Origin: Actibacterium lipolyticum | Lineage (GTDB): Bacteria > Pseudomonadota > Alphaproteobacteria > Rhodobacterales > Rhodobacteraceae | Length of the DNA: 64,000 nucleotides | Direction of reading: 5' to 3' | Assembly: GCF_900184935.1 (NCBI RefSeq) | Contig: NZ_FXYE01000002.1 | Coordinates: 1,240,001-1,304,000, forward strand | Program-made: the position numbers and the translations under genes | Part shown: piece by piece, positions 53,125 to 62,154 of the stretch | Layout: each line of letters begins with the position of its first letter | Position numbering within the stretch: the first letter of the stretch is position 1 | The notes under the pieces: model-generated | Database searches by the model: none | Seen by the model: only the letters and a program-made list of their open reading frames with translations | What the model was told of the DNA's origin: nothing

Positions 53125-54027
53125 ATGACATCACGGATTCCGGGTTTTACTAAGTCACGCGTTGCGGTGAACGGCATTCACCTTTCGGTGCATCAAGCAG
53201 GGGTTGGCGCGCCCCTGATCCTGCTGCACGGCTATCCACAGAACCACATGTGTTGGGTTAAAATCGCCCCCGAACTTGCGAAACATTTCCACGTCATCGT
53301 CCCCGACCTGCGCGGCTATGGCGAAAGCGAGGCGCCAAAAGACACGGCCGATCACAGCGCCTATTCCAAGCGCGAAATGGCAACCGACATTGTCGCGTTG
53401 ATGGACGCGCTTGGCATCGAAAAGGCCGCCATTCTGGGTCACGACAGAGGAGGCCGGGTGACCTATCGCCTTGCGCTGGATCATCCTGATCGCGTGACTA
53501 AAATCGGCATTATCGAAATCGTCCCAACCGGGGATTTCTGGGCCGCGTGGAATGCGGATCTTGCGCTGAAGGCCTATCACTGGACCTTTCTTGCCCAGCC
53601 TGCACCAATCCCCGAACACCTGATCGGTGCGGACCCGGTTGGGTATATCGACCAGACATTGCAACGCTGGACCCTGCAAAAGTCGTTGGATTGCTTCACG
53701 CCCGACGCCATCGCATCGTACCGGCGTCAGGCAAACGACCCGGCCCGTATCGCGGCGATGTGCGCGGACTATCGCGCCGGCGCAACGATCGACCGTCAGC
53801 TTGACGATGCCGACCGCGCGGCTGGGCGCACCCTTGCCTGTCCATTGAAATTCCTGTGGGCGGAAAGCGGGTTTCCCGCGCAAACCGGCGACCCGGCGGC
53901 GCTGTGGGCGCATTGGGCCCCGGTGATGGAGGATGCGTCCTGTGTCAGCGGCCATTTCGCGATGGAAGAAAACCCAGACGCTGTGCTGGCGACCTTCCTT
54001 CCCTATTTCCGCGACGCGCGCGGCTAA
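53125..54027 (+). CDS. Alpha/beta hydrolase of the fluoroacetate/haloacetate dehalogenase type
   Basis: 300 residues. HGYPQNH oxyanion region, nucleophile D107 in GHDRGGR with R108 and R111 (the two Arg that bind the carboxylate of haloacetates), H152-W153 and Y216 at the places of the halide-binding His, Trp and Tyr of known fluoroacetate dehalogenases, W182, and the catalytic His in SGHFAMEENP. The usual acid Asp of the triad appears as Glu131 (GIIEIVPT). Predicted reaction: hydrolysis of a 2-haloacid to a 2-hydroxy acid; epoxide or ester hydrolysis cannot be excluded. The ATG at 53125 is set by a G-run 7 bases upstream. Confidence 0.85.
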   Translation: MTSRIPGFTKSRVAVNGIHLSVHQAGVGAPLILLHGYPQNHMCWVKIAPELAKHFHVIVPDLRGYGESEAPKDTADHSAYSKREMATDIVALMDALGIEKAAILGHDRGGRVTYRLALDHPDRVTKIGIIEIVPTGDFWAAWNADLALKAYHWTFLAQPAPIPEHLIGADPVGYIDQTLQRWTLQKSLDCFTPDAIASYRRQANDPARIAAMCADYRAGATIDRQLDDADRAAGRTLACPLKFLWAESGFPAQTGDPAALWAHWAPVMEDASCVSGHFAMEENPDAVLATFLPYFRDARG

Positions 54028-54146
54028 CCCCCTGATAACCATCTGAACAGTTTTCGATACGCGGTGGGCCGCGATGCGCTTAGCCTGACCTTGGTGCATT
54101 CCGTAGTCGCCCTTCGGCGCGCGGAACGAAAGAAGGGGTTAGGGAA

Positions 54147-55094
54147 ATGTTTGGCTTGGCAGGTTTGCTGGGTCTTCTGATGGCGAGCGTTTCGATCGAT
54201 TTTTCGAACAGCACACCGTCTAAAGATTCCGAAGACAATGATGACGACAACATAATCGAAGGCGCGGGGGATAGTGACACGCTTGCCGGAACCGACGGGC
54301 CAGATTCGATCTTCGCCTATATGGGCGACGATGTTGCATATGGCGGCATGGGGAACGATCAGATCGACGGCGGCGATGGTGACGACCTGCTGGACGGTGC
54401 CGAAGACGACGATTGGCTTCTGGGCGGTGACGGCAACGACGAATTGCTGGGCGACCTTGGCGATGACTATTTGGACGGCGGGGCGGGCGATGACACGCTG
54501 ACGGGCCACGCTGGCGATGACATGATCGTGGGCGGCGATGGTGGCGACGTTGCCATCGGCGGCCCCGGTGCTGACACCCTGCAGGGGGACGACGGCGACG
54601 ACAGCTTAATGGGCGGTGACGATGATGACGTCCTGACGGGCGGGAACGGCACCGACGTTTTGAACGGCAACAGCGGAAATGACACGCTGATCGGCATCAA
54701 CAGCGACGATGGCGCGCTGTCGGATGACGCTGCGCGTGATTACCTAAACGGCGGAACTGGCGACGATTTGTTGGTGCTGGGCAGTGATGACTATGCCACT
54801 GGCGGTGACGGCTCTGACGTGTTCACCCTTGGCGATTGGATCAGCGAAGGGGGCCCCGCCCTGATCGTAGATTTTGACAGCACGCAGGACGCATTGGTGG
54901 TGCTTTACGATGACGCCGCGCACCCCGACCCCGAACTGTGGTTTGAGGAGGTCAACGAAGACCCCGACACCATCATGCTGATGCTTGACGGTTTGCCGCT
55001 GGTTGAAATCACGGGTGCCGCAGATCTGGACCCAACGCAGGTTTCGCTGGTGGCCGAAAGCACCTTGGCTCAGGCGATGGGCGTTGCTGCGTAA
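54147..55094 (+). CDS. RTX-type calcium-binding protein with N-terminal hydrophobic segment
   Basis: 315 residues. N-terminal hydrophobic stretch (MFGLAGLLGLLMASVSI) that could be a membrane anchor, an Asp-rich linker, then about ten GGxGxD nonapeptide repeats (residues about 45-180) giving parallel beta-rolls that bind calcium, and a C-terminal domain ending in LAQAMGVAA typical of Rhodobacteraceae RTX proteins exported by type I systems. Strongly acidic. The second RTX gene in 6 kb. Weak AGGGAA SD. Confidence 0.9.
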   Translation: MFGLAGLLGLLMASVSIDFSNSTPSKDSEDNDDDNIIEGAGDSDTLAGTDGPDSIFAYMGDDVAYGGMGNDQIDGGDGDDLLDGAEDDDWLLGGDGNDELLGDLGDDYLDGGAGDDTLTGHAGDDMIVGGDGGDVAIGGPGADTLQGDDGDDSLMGGDDDDVLTGGNGTDVLNGNSGNDTLIGINSDDGALSDDAARDYLNGGTGDDLLVLGSDDYATGGDGSDVFTLGDWISEGGPALIVDFDSTQDALVVLYDDAAHPDPELWFEEVNEDPDTIMLMLDGLPLVEITGAADLDPTQVSLVAESTLAQAMGVAA

Positions 55095-55159
55095 CCGGGC
55101 TTGGCGAAGGCGCGTCGCGCAGATAATGTCGGCCGGACGTTACTGAAAGGCACTTCGAC

Positions 55160-55459
55160 GTGACCGACAACCCATCAGAATCCGACAGGCTGACCGCAGA
55201 AATCGTTATCTTGCGCGAAGAGATCGACAAGTTGAACAAGCACCGGTTTGTCGTCGCCCACGATTCCTATTTTCGGATGCTAGGCTACAACTTCTTGCGC
55301 GGCCTTGCGATGGGTCTGGGTACGGTCGTTGGCGCAACGATCCTTGTGTCGGTCGCGGCATTCATGCTGGCGCAAATCAACTTTATCCCGATCATCGGGG
55401 ATTGGGCCACGATCATCGCTCAAGAGATTGAGGCAAGCCGGACGGAACCCTCCCGCTGA
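55160..55459 (+). CDS. DUF5665 small membrane protein
   Basis: 99 residues from a GTG start. Short coiled-coil N-terminus (LTAEIVILREEIDKLNKHRF), then LGYNFLRGLAMGLGTVVGATILVSVAAFMLAQINFIPIIGD, a one- or two-helix membrane region. It matches the DUF5665 family, whose function is unknown. A moderately paired sequence (GCCCGAT...ATCGGGC, 55476-55511) follows the stop. Confidence 0.85.
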   Translation: MTDNPSESDRLTAEIVILREEIDKLNKHRFVVAHDSYFRMLGYNFLRGLAMGLGTVVGATILVSVAAFMLAQINFIPIIGDWATIIAQEIEASRTEPSR

Positions 55460-55672
55460 CAGGTCACAAATAGCCGCCCGATCTTTGGCCGATACGGCAG
55501 GCACATCGGGCAGGCCGCACGCGGCATGCCGCCGCCATGGTTAGGCCTTTCCTTTTTGTCAAAATTCACCTATACGCGCGCATCCGCTGGAAAACCCGGC
55601 GGGTGACTCTCCACGGGCCTTGCTGGACGACATCCCGGCCTGCGCCATTCACCCTTAACAAAGGAGACCCCG

Positions 55673-55942
55673 ATGTCGATTACTGCAGAAGAAAAGAACC
55701 GCCTGATCAAAGAATACGCAACCAAAGAAGGCGACACCGGTTCGCCTGAAGTACAGGTTGCAATCCTGACCTCGCGGATCACGACTCTGACCGAGCACTT
55801 CAAGTCCCACAAGAAAGATAACCATTCCCGCCGCGGCCTTCTTATGATGGTTGCTCAGCGCCGGAAACTTCTGGACTACCTGAAGGGCAAGGAAGAGGCC
55901 CGTTACACGGACCTCATCAAACGCCTCGGCATTCGCCGCTAA
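55673..55942 (+). CDS. rpsO: 30S ribosomal protein S15
   Basis: 89 residues: [28 protein letters not shown]... [20 protein letters not shown]. Primary 16S rRNA-binding protein of the platform. AAAGGAG stands before the ATG. The 213 bases upstream hold its leader; a TATACG at 55571 is a possible -10 but no good -35 is found. Followed by a terminator and then pnp, the classic order. Confidence 0.98.
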   Translation: MSITAEEKNRLIKEYATKEGDTGSPEVQVAILTSRITTLTEHFKSHKKDNHSRRGLLMMVAQRRKLLDYLKGKEEARYTDLIKRLGIRR

Positions 55943-55952
55943 GACCTTAAGT

Positions 55953-55987
55953 CGCGCCTCCCCAACGGGGGGCGCGTCTTGCTTTTT
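55953..55987 (+). terminator. Terminator/attenuator between rpsO and pnp
   Basis: CGCGCCTCCC pairs with GGGGGGCGCG (about 10 bp, one G-U, loop CAAC region), followed by TCTTGCTTTTT. It probably ends most rpsO transcripts. Confidence 0.8.
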
Positions 55988-56066
55988 CAAGCCGGCAATC
56001 GCCGGACCGTCCGCAGCCTTTCCCACCAGGTCTCAGGGGCAGGCAGGATGAACAAGAACAGAGACC

Positions 56067-56085
56067 ACGGGGCAAACGGCCCCGT
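56067..56085 (+). promoter_or_regulatory. Hairpin in the pnp leader
   Basis: ACGGGGC (56067-56073) pairs perfectly with GCCCCGT (56079-56085), loop AAACG, about 50 bases upstream of pnp. In enterobacteria a leader stem cut by RNase III gives autoregulation by PNPase; a similar role here is inference. Confidence 0.45.
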
Positions 56086-56133
56086 ACGCAATCGGGTGAT
56101 CGGGAGGGTCCCGCACCCAAGTTAGGAAACGAA

Positions 56134-58272
56134 ATGTTTAACGTAACAACAAAATCGATGCAGTGGGGCGACGAAACCCTCACGCTGGAAACGGGCAAAG
56201 TTGCCCGTCAGGCTGATGGCTCTGTCATCGCCACGCTTGGCGAAACCTCGGTCATGGCAAACGTGACCTTTGCCAAGGCACCAAAACCAGGGCAGGACTT
56301 TTTCCCGCTGACGGTTCACTATCAGGAAAAATACTATGCTGCCGGTAAAGTTCCGGGCGGCTTTTTCAAGCGCGAAGCGCGCCCAACCGAAAAAGAAACA
56401 CTGACCGCGCGCCTGATCGACCGTCCGATCCGCCCGCTGTTCGTACCCGGCTTCAAGCACGAAGTTCTGGTTATGTGTACAGTTCTGTCGCACGACCTTG
56501 TTAACGACCCTGACGTTGTTGCAATGATCGCGGCCTCTGCTGCGCTGACCATCTCTGGCGCGCCGTTCATGGGCCCGATTGCTGGTGCACGCGTTGGCTT
56601 CGTTGATGGCGAATACGTTCTGAACCCAGAAGTCGACGACATGCAGGACCTGCGCAACAACCCCGAGCAGCGCCTCGATCTGGTTGTGGCTGGTACTAAA
56701 GACGCCGTCATGATGGTTGAATCCGAAGCTTACGAACTGTCCGAAGCTGAAATGCTGGGTGCGGTGAACTTCGCACACCAACAGATCCAGCCGGTTATCG
56801 ACCTGATCATCTCTCTTGCAGAAGAAACCGCAAAAGAGCCGTTCGATTTCCAAGCACCGGATTATTCCGAGCTGTACGCGAAAGTGAAAGCATCCGGCGA
56901 AGACGCAATGCGCGCTGCCTATGCAATCACCGACAAGCAAGAGCGCACAGCCGCTGTTGCTGCCGCGAAAGAAGCCGCCAAGGCAGACCTTTCCGAAGAA
57001 GAGCTGGAAGATGCGAACCTTGGTTCCGCACTGAAAAAGCTGGAAAGCGCAGTTCTGCGTGGTGACGTTGTTGCAAACGGCAAGCGTATCGATGGCCGCG
57101 CACTGGACACTGTTCGCCCAATCGTATGTGAAACCGGCCTGCTGCCACGTACACACGGTTCGGCCCTGTTCACCCGTGGCGAAACCCAAGGCTTGGTTGT
57201 GACCACCCTGGGTACAGGCGACGACGAACAGTTCATCGACGCGCTGCACGGCAACTTCAAATCGAACTTCATGCTGCACTATAACTTCCCACCCTATTCG
57301 GTTGGCGAAGTTGGCCGCGTTTCCGGCCCTGGCCGTCGTGAAATTGGCCACGGTAAACTGGCATGGCGTGCGCTTCAGGCGGTTCTGCCTGCTGCGACCG
57401 ATTTCCCATACACGATCCGCATCGTGTCCGAGATCACTGAATCCAACGGCTCGTCCTCTATGGCGTCCGTTTGCGGTGGCTCTTTGGCAATGATGGACGC
57501 GGGTGTTCCGCTGAAAGCACCGGTTGCTGGTGTTGCTATGGGTCTGATCCTTGAAGATGACGGCAAATACGCTGTTCTGACCGACATTCTGGGTGACGAA
57601 GATCACCTGGGCGACATGGACTTCAAGGTTGCCGGTACTGAAAACGGCATCACCTCGTTGCAGATGGACATCAAGGTTGCTGGCATCACGCCAGAGATCA
57701 TGGAAAAAGCGCTGGCACAGGCCAAAGACGGCCGGATGCACATCCTGGGCGAGATGGCGAAATCGTTGACCGAAGCGTCTGACTTCTCGGTTCACGCACC
57801 ACGCATCGAAACCATGACCGTTCCAACCGACAAGATCCGCGAAGTTATCGGGTCCGGTGGTAAGGTTATCCGCGAAATCGTGGAAGTTTCCGGCGCGAAA
57901 GTGGACATCAACGATGACGGCGTGATCAAGATCGCATCGCCAAACGCCGAAGCCATTCAGAAGGCATACGACATGATCTATTCGATCGTGGCAGAGCCAG
58001 AAGAAGGCAAAGTCTACAAAGGCAAAGTTGTGAAGATCGTCGACTTTGGCGCCTTCGTTAACTTCTTCGGTAAGCGCGACGGCCTTGTGCACGTCAGCCA
58101 GATCGAAAACCGCCGCCTGAACCACCCTTCCGACGTTCTGAAAGAAGGTCAGGAAGTTTGGGTTAAGCTGCTGGGCTTTGACGACCGCGGCAAGGTTCGC
58201 CTGTCGATGAAAGTTGTCGATCAGGAAACCGGCGAAGAAGCTGTAAAAGAAGAAGCTGGCGACGAGGAATAA
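56134..58272 (+). CDS. pnp: Polyribonucleotide nucleotidyltransferase (PNPase)
   Basis: 712 residues. Two RNase PH domains ([36 protein letters not shown]), a KH domain ([20 protein letters not shown]) and an S1 domain ([20 protein letters not shown]) in the usual order. Phosphorolytic 3'-5' exoribonuclease and degradosome component. AGGA lies 7 bases before the ATG. Val GTT, Gly GGT and Ala GCA codons are much more frequent than in neighbouring genes, as in other highly expressed genes. Strong terminator downstream. Confidence 0.99.
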   Translation: MFNVTTKSMQWGDETLTLETGKVARQADGSVIATLGETSVMANVTFAKAPKPGQDFFPLTVHYQEKYYAAGKVPGGFFKREARPTEKETLTARLIDRPIRPLFVPGFKHEVLVMCTVLSHDLVNDPDVVAMIAASAALTISGAPFMGPIAGARVGFVDGEYVLNPEVDDMQDLRNNPEQRLDLVVAGTKDAVMMVESEAYELSEAEMLGAVNFAHQQIQPVIDLIISLAEETAKEPFDFQAPDYSELYAKVKASGEDAMRAAYAITDKQERTAAVAAAKEAAKADLSEEELEDANLGSALKKLESAVLRGDVVANGKRIDGRALDTVRPIVCETGLLPRTHGSALFTRGETQGLVVTTLGTGDDEQFIDALHGNFKSNFMLHYNFPPYSVGEVGRVSGPGRREIGHGKLAWRALQAVLPAATDFPYTIRIVSEITESNGSSSMASVCGGSLAMMDAGVPLKAPVAGVAMGLILEDDGKYAVLTDILGDEDHLGDMDFKVAGTENGITSLQMDIKVAGITPEIMEKALAQAKDGRMHILGEMAKSLTEASDFSVHAPRIETMTVPTDKIREVIGSGGKVIREIVEVSGAKVDINDDGVIKIASPNAEAIQKAYDMIYSIVAEPEEGKVYKGKVVKIVDFGAFVNFFGKRDGLVHVSQIENRRLNHPSDVLKEGQEVWVKLLGFDDRGKVRLSMKVVDQETGEEAVKEEAGDEE

Positions 58273-58298
58273 TTCCTCTGCTTACTTCCTAAATGATT

Positions 58299-58327
58299 GG
58301 CCCCGGTGGAAACGCCGGGGCCTTTTT
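58299..58327 (+). terminator. Rho-independent terminator after pnp
   Basis: GGCCCCGG (58299-58306) with CCGGGGCC (58315-58322), loop TGGAAACG, followed by five T. Confidence 0.95.
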
Positions 58328-58464
58328 CGTTTAGGCCTCGGCTAGCAAACTGAAGAACTCGAACGGCGCCAAGCGGCTTCGCAGACGTCAATTTGCCGAA
58401 ACTCTGCCCCATTCGCGCCCAATTCTTACTGTTTGGTAAATAAGAAGTTAATCTGTGAGGCGCT

Positions 58465-59148
58465 ATGACCAAGGCAATTCTGGCCGCAAGTGCAGCGGCC
58501 CTCCTTCTTGTTACATCGCAGGCTGTAACCGCAGCCTCTGTCACTGTGTTTACCGACGAGACATCCTATTATAACGCCCTAGAGAGCTATACTCTGGTGG
58601 ACTTCGAAGGGATCGCCCCGGCAAACGGTTATGGAACGCCGGAAGGCGGTGCTTACACCGTCAATACGGCCAGCGTTGTTGACGGGGTCACCTTCACAGC
58701 AGATGGCGGCACCCTTGGCGTCATCAGCGCGACCCACTCTGTTCTGGGTACGCCTTACCCATCTGACGTTCTGTTTTCCAACAACGGCTACGCGCTGACG
58801 GCTGATCTGACCACCGCAGGCAGTGGGTATACCGCCGTTGCGGGCACGTTCGGCTCTTTGCTGAACGACGCGCTTGAAGCGACAGTTACCATCATGGGTC
58901 TGTCCGGTATTCTGGCCACAGAGACACTGACGACCGAAGAATTTGGCGTCGGAAACCCGATCAGCTTTTTGGGGTTCACCGTGCACGGCGACGAAATCGT
59001 ATCTGTCACCTTTGACGCCACAGGCAACTTCGAAGGTATCGACGACTTTTCGTTCGGCTTGGCTTCGGTTCCAGTAACGCCAGCACTGCCATTGCTTGGC
59101 GGCGCGATCGGCTTGTTGGGCCTGACGCGACGCAAACGCGCAGCCTGA
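58465..59148 (+). CDS. Secreted protein with PEP-CTERM-like sorting signal
   Basis: 227 residues. Signal peptide (LAASAAALLLVTSQAVTAAS), a beta-rich middle of no clear family (TLVDFEGIAPANGYGTPEGG, VDGVTFTADGG, GIDDFSFG) and a C-terminal sorting tail: VPVTPALPLLGGAIGLLGL then TRRKRAA. Likely exported and sorted by an exosortase-type system, like the protein at 8235-9074. GTGAGG lies 5 bases before the ATG. A single-gene unit between two terminators. Confidence 0.85.
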   Translation: MTKAILAASAAALLLVTSQAVTAASVTVFTDETSYYNALESYTLVDFEGIAPANGYGTPEGGAYTVNTASVVDGVTFTADGGTLGVISATHSVLGTPYPSDVLFSNNGYALTADLTTAGSGYTAVAGTFGSLLNDALEATVTIMGLSGILATETLTTEEFGVGNPISFLGFTVHGDEIVSVTFDATGNFEGIDDFSFGLASVPVTPALPLLGGAIGLLGLTRRKRAA

Positions 59149-59167
59149 TCCACTTTTTCTACGAAAA

Positions 59168-59197
59168 AAGGCCCCGGCATAGCGTCCGGGGCCTTCT
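59168..59197. terminator. Bidirectional terminator
   Basis: GGCCCCGG (59170-59177) with CCGGGGCC (59186-59193), loop CATAGCGT, A-run before and TTCTGTATTTT after. It serves the surface-protein gene and the convergent peroxiredoxin gene. Confidence 0.88.
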
Positions 59198-59260
59198 GTA
59201 TTTTAAGGGTGCTCATCGCGGAATAGGCCGCCGCAACGCATTGCGTCGGCGCAACTATTC

Positions 59261-59914
59261 TTAGCTGGGCGCCTTGGCGGTGCGCAGGTATGGCAGCTTG
59301 ATGTCCAGTTCGCCGAACTTCTCTTTCGCGGCGGCGTCATCAAGGGACAGCGCAACAATCACATCTTGCCCTGCGGTCCAGTTCGCTGGCGTCGCAATCG
59401 GCGTGCCATAGGTGGCCTGAAGCGCATCAAGGGCGCGCAGCACCTCGGCGAAGTTACGACCGACGGACATGGGGTAAGTCATCGAAAGCTGAAGCTTCTT
59501 GTCTGGGCTGATGATGAACACGCTGCGCACGGTCGCGCTGTCGGCGGGTGTGCGGCCATCGGGCATGTAAGCCTCTGCCGGAAGCATGTCGAACGCTTTG
59601 GAAACGGCCAGACCTTCGTCCGCGATAATCGGGAAAGTCACATCAGCACCCGCAAAGCTTTCGATGTCGCCGATCCATTTCATGTGCTCATCAACACCAT
59701 CAACCGAAACGCCGATGACCTTGGTGCCGCGCTTGGCCCATTCATCGGCCAGCTGTGCAACCGCGCCGAATTCGGTGGTGCAGACAGGCGTAAAATCCTT
59801 CGGGTGGCTGAAAAGGATCGCCCAGCTGTCGCCAATCCAGTCGTGGAACGTAATATCGCCCTGGCTGGTTTGTGCTGTGAAATTGGGGACCGTGTCGTTG
59901 ATGCGGAGTGCCAT
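59261..59914 (-). CDS. 1-Cys peroxiredoxin (Prx6 type)
   Basis: 217 residues. Peroxidatic C45 in HPKDFTPVCTTEFG; the C-terminal extension and the lack of a resolving Cys fit the Prx6 group. It reduces hydrogen peroxide and organic peroxides in the cytoplasm using an external thiol. The ATG at 59914 has AAGGA 7 bases upstream; the ATG two codons earlier is less likely. Divergent from the aldehyde dehydrogenase gene. Confidence 0.95.
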   Translation of the reverse strand: MALRINDTVPNFTAQTSQGDITFHDWIGDSWAILFSHPKDFTPVCTTEFGAVAQLADEWAKRGTKVIGVSVDGVDEHMKWIGDIESFAGADVTFPIIADEGLAVSKAFDMLPAEAYMPDGRTPADSATVRSVFIISPDKKLQLSMTYPMSVGRNFAEVLRALDALQATYGTPIATPANWTAGQDVIVALSLDDAAAKEKFGELDIKLPYLRTAKAPS

Positions 59915-60049
59915 AAGCATGTCCTTCTTAAAAGTTACGTGATCCTGTTCGCCCTCAAGATAGAGACTAAACCCACCCGCTGCATCCCCCGCTTGCAGAG
60001 AATTTGCGCTGGTGACAGAGTGTCGCGAAATCCATCATCGGAGGCTACC

Positions 60050-61489
60050 ATGATCGAGAAGCGTCAGTTTTACATCAACGGGCAATGGGTGAACCCAAGC
60101 GCGGCCAACGACCTAGAGGTTATCGACCCCTCTACCGAAGATGCCTGCGCCGTTATTTCCTTGGGCGCACAGGCGGATACGGATGCCGCTGTTGCCGCTG
60201 CCAAGGCCGCATTCCCAAGCTGGTCGGCGACAGACAAGGCCACCCGCCTTGCCCTGATCGAAAAGATTCTAGAGGTCTATGAAAGCCGCGCCGATGACAT
60301 GGCCGCCGCGATCAGCCTTGAAATGGGTGCCCCGATTGATTTTGCGCGGGCCAACCAAGTTGGCGCAGGCAGCTGGCACATCCAAAATTTCATCACCGCC
60401 CTGAAAGGGTTCGAATTCGAACGTCCGCTTGGCGATCACGCCCCGAATGACCGCATTCTTCTGGATCCGGTCGGCGTTGTCGGGATGATCACGCCGTGGA
60501 ACTGGCCGATGAACCAAGTGACCCTTAAGGTCATTCCAGCCATCGCCACAGGCTGTACGATGGTTCTGAAACCGTCCGAGGTTGCGCCGCTTTCCTCTAT
60601 CGTTTTTGCCGAGATCATGGACGAAGCGGGCGTGCCAGCCGGTGTGTTCAATCTGGTGAATGGCGATGGCGTCGGCGTGGGCACACAGCTGTCGGGCCAC
60701 CCGGATGTGGCCATGCTGTCCTTCACCGGCTCCACCCGTGCGGGCATCGCCATTTCCAAGAACGCCGCCGAAACGTTAAAACGCGTGCATCTGGAATTGG
60801 GTGGTAAGGGCGCGAACATCGTCTTTGCCGATGCCGATGAAAAAGCCGTGAAACGCGGTGCGCTGCATTGCTTTAACAACACCGGTCAATCGTGCAACGC
60901 GCCAACCCGGATGCTGGTTCAGCGCGAGGTCTATGACGCCGCCGTCGAAACCGCCGCCCAAGTCGCTGAAAGCACGTCAGTCGGGTCAAGCCACGACAGC
61001 GGGCGCCACATCGGCCCCGTCGTCAGCGCCGCGCAGTACGACAAAATCCAAGGGCTGATTGAAAAAGGCATCGCCGAAGGTGCGCGGCTGGTCGCCGGTG
61101 GCTTGGGGCGCCCCGAAGGGTTCAACCGCGGCTATTTCGTGCGCCCAACGGTTTTTGCCGATGTGAACAACGACATGACAATCGCGCGCGAAGAAATCTT
61201 TGGGCCTGTCCTGTCCATCATCCCGTTCGACACCGAAGAACAGGCCATCGCCATTGCCAATGACACCGAATACGGGCTGACCAACTATGTTCAGTCCCAA
61301 GACGGCGCAAAGCGTAACCGGGTTGCTCGTCAACTGCATTCTGGCATGGTCGAAATGAACGGCAAAGGCCGCGCTGCGGGCAGCCCGTTTGGTGGCGTCA
61401 AACATTCCGGCAACGGGCGCGAAGGCGGCGTCTGGGGGCTTGAAGACTTCCTAGAGGTGAAGGCCGTTTCGGGCTGGGACGCGGAATAA
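60050..61489 (+). CDS. NAD(P)-dependent aldehyde dehydrogenase family protein
   Basis: 479 residues, family length. Catalytic C282 in TGQSCNAPTRM, general base E249 in HLELGGKG, TPWNWPMNQV and the cofactor-binding FTGSTRAG. Oxidises an aldehyde to the acid; substrate not deducible. GGAGG lies 5 bases upstream of the ATG. Stop converges on the pseudouridine synthase gene. Confidence 0.95.
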   Translation: MIEKRQFYINGQWVNPSAANDLEVIDPSTEDACAVISLGAQADTDAAVAAAKAAFPSWSATDKATRLALIEKILEVYESRADDMAAAISLEMGAPIDFARANQVGAGSWHIQNFITALKGFEFERPLGDHAPNDRILLDPVGVVGMITPWNWPMNQVTLKVIPAIATGCTMVLKPSEVAPLSSIVFAEIMDEAGVPAGVFNLVNGDGVGVGTQLSGHPDVAMLSFTGSTRAGIAISKNAAETLKRVHLELGGKGANIVFADADEKAVKRGALHCFNNTGQSCNAPTRMLVQREVYDAAVETAAQVAESTSVGSSHDSGRHIGPVVSAAQYDKIQGLIEKGIAEGARLVAGGLGRPEGFNRGYFVRPTVFADVNNDMTIAREEIFGPVLSIIPFDTEEQAIAIANDTEYGLTNYVQSQDGAKRNRVARQLHSGMVEMNGKGRAAGSPFGGVKHSGNGREGGVWGLEDFLEVKAVSGWDAE

Positions 61490-61495
61490 GCGGCC

Positions 61496-62143
61496 CTAAA
61501 ACGGGCACTTCGCGCTAAAGCTCATCCCTTTGCCGCCATCGGGGTGACGCAGCCGCAGGTTTTCGGCATGAAGCATCAGGCGGGGGGCGTTCTGCGCCTC
61601 CCCCTCGGCATAGAACGGGTCCCCCAAGATGGGGTGCCCCTTTGCCAGCATATGAACCCGCAACTGATGGCTGCGCCCGGTTTTCGGGTAAAGGCGCACA
61701 CGGGTGAACCCATCGCCATAGCGCACGACGCGCCAATCGGTGACCGCGGCCTTGCCGTTTTCATGATCCACCATCTGCTTGGGCCGGTTCGGCCAATCCA
61801 CGATCAGTGGCAGGTCAACCGTGCCGCTTTTCGGCTCTAACCTTCCCCAAACATGGGCCACATAGGTTTTCTTGGTCTGGCGCTTTTCAAATTGCAGACC
61901 AAGGTGGCGCTGCGCGCTTGGCGTCATCGCAAACACCATGACACCCGATGTGTCACGATCAAGCCGATGAACCAAAAGCGCCTCGGGGAAGGCCGCTTGG
62001 ATGCGGGCGATCAGGCAGTCGGCCAGATGCTCTCCCTTACCGGGCACGGACAGCAGCCCGGCGGGCTTGTTCACGATCAAAAGCTCATGGTCCTGGTGCA
62101 GGACATCAAGCGGCGTGTTCGGTGGGGTGTAGGTTTGGCTCAT
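61496..62143 (-). CDS. RluA-family pseudouridine synthase
   Basis: 215 residues. Catalytic Asp in LVHRLDRDTSGVMVFA, N-terminal LLIVNKPAGLLSVPGK and C-terminal GRSHQLRVHM. It lacks an S4 domain, as in RluA/TruC types; the target uridines (23S rRNA or tRNA) cannot be told apart here. Longer in-frame starts exist but run through the LysE-type gene in the wrong frame. Weak SD; it starts 11 bases after the LysE-type stop. Confidence 0.94.
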   Translation of the reverse strand: MSQTYTPPNTPLDVLHQDHELLIVNKPAGLLSVPGKGEHLADCLIARIQAAFPEALLVHRLDRDTSGVMVFAMTPSAQRHLGLQFEKRQTKKTYVAHVWGRLEPKSGTVDLPLIVDWPNRPKQMVDHENGKAAVTDWRVVRYGDGFTRVRLYPKTGRSHQLRVHMLAKGHPILGDPFYAEGEAQNAPRLMLHAENLRLRHPDGGKGMSFSAKCPF

Positions 62144-62154
62144 GCGGCCACGGT

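Noticed and set aside
54280-54700. Tandem DNA repeats in the RTX gene as a separate repeat element
   Set aside because: The periodicity is explained by the encoded GGxGxD nonapeptides.
56122-58125. 667-residue minus-strand open frame across pnp
   Set aside because: Lies wholly on the opposite strand of an unmistakable PNPase gene; composition (rich in Phe, His, Cys) and lack of motifs mark it as a mirror frame.
59366-60049. 228-codon upstream extension of the aldehyde dehydrogenase
   Set aside because: Antisense to the peroxiredoxin gene; GGAGG and the family N-terminus place the start at 60050.
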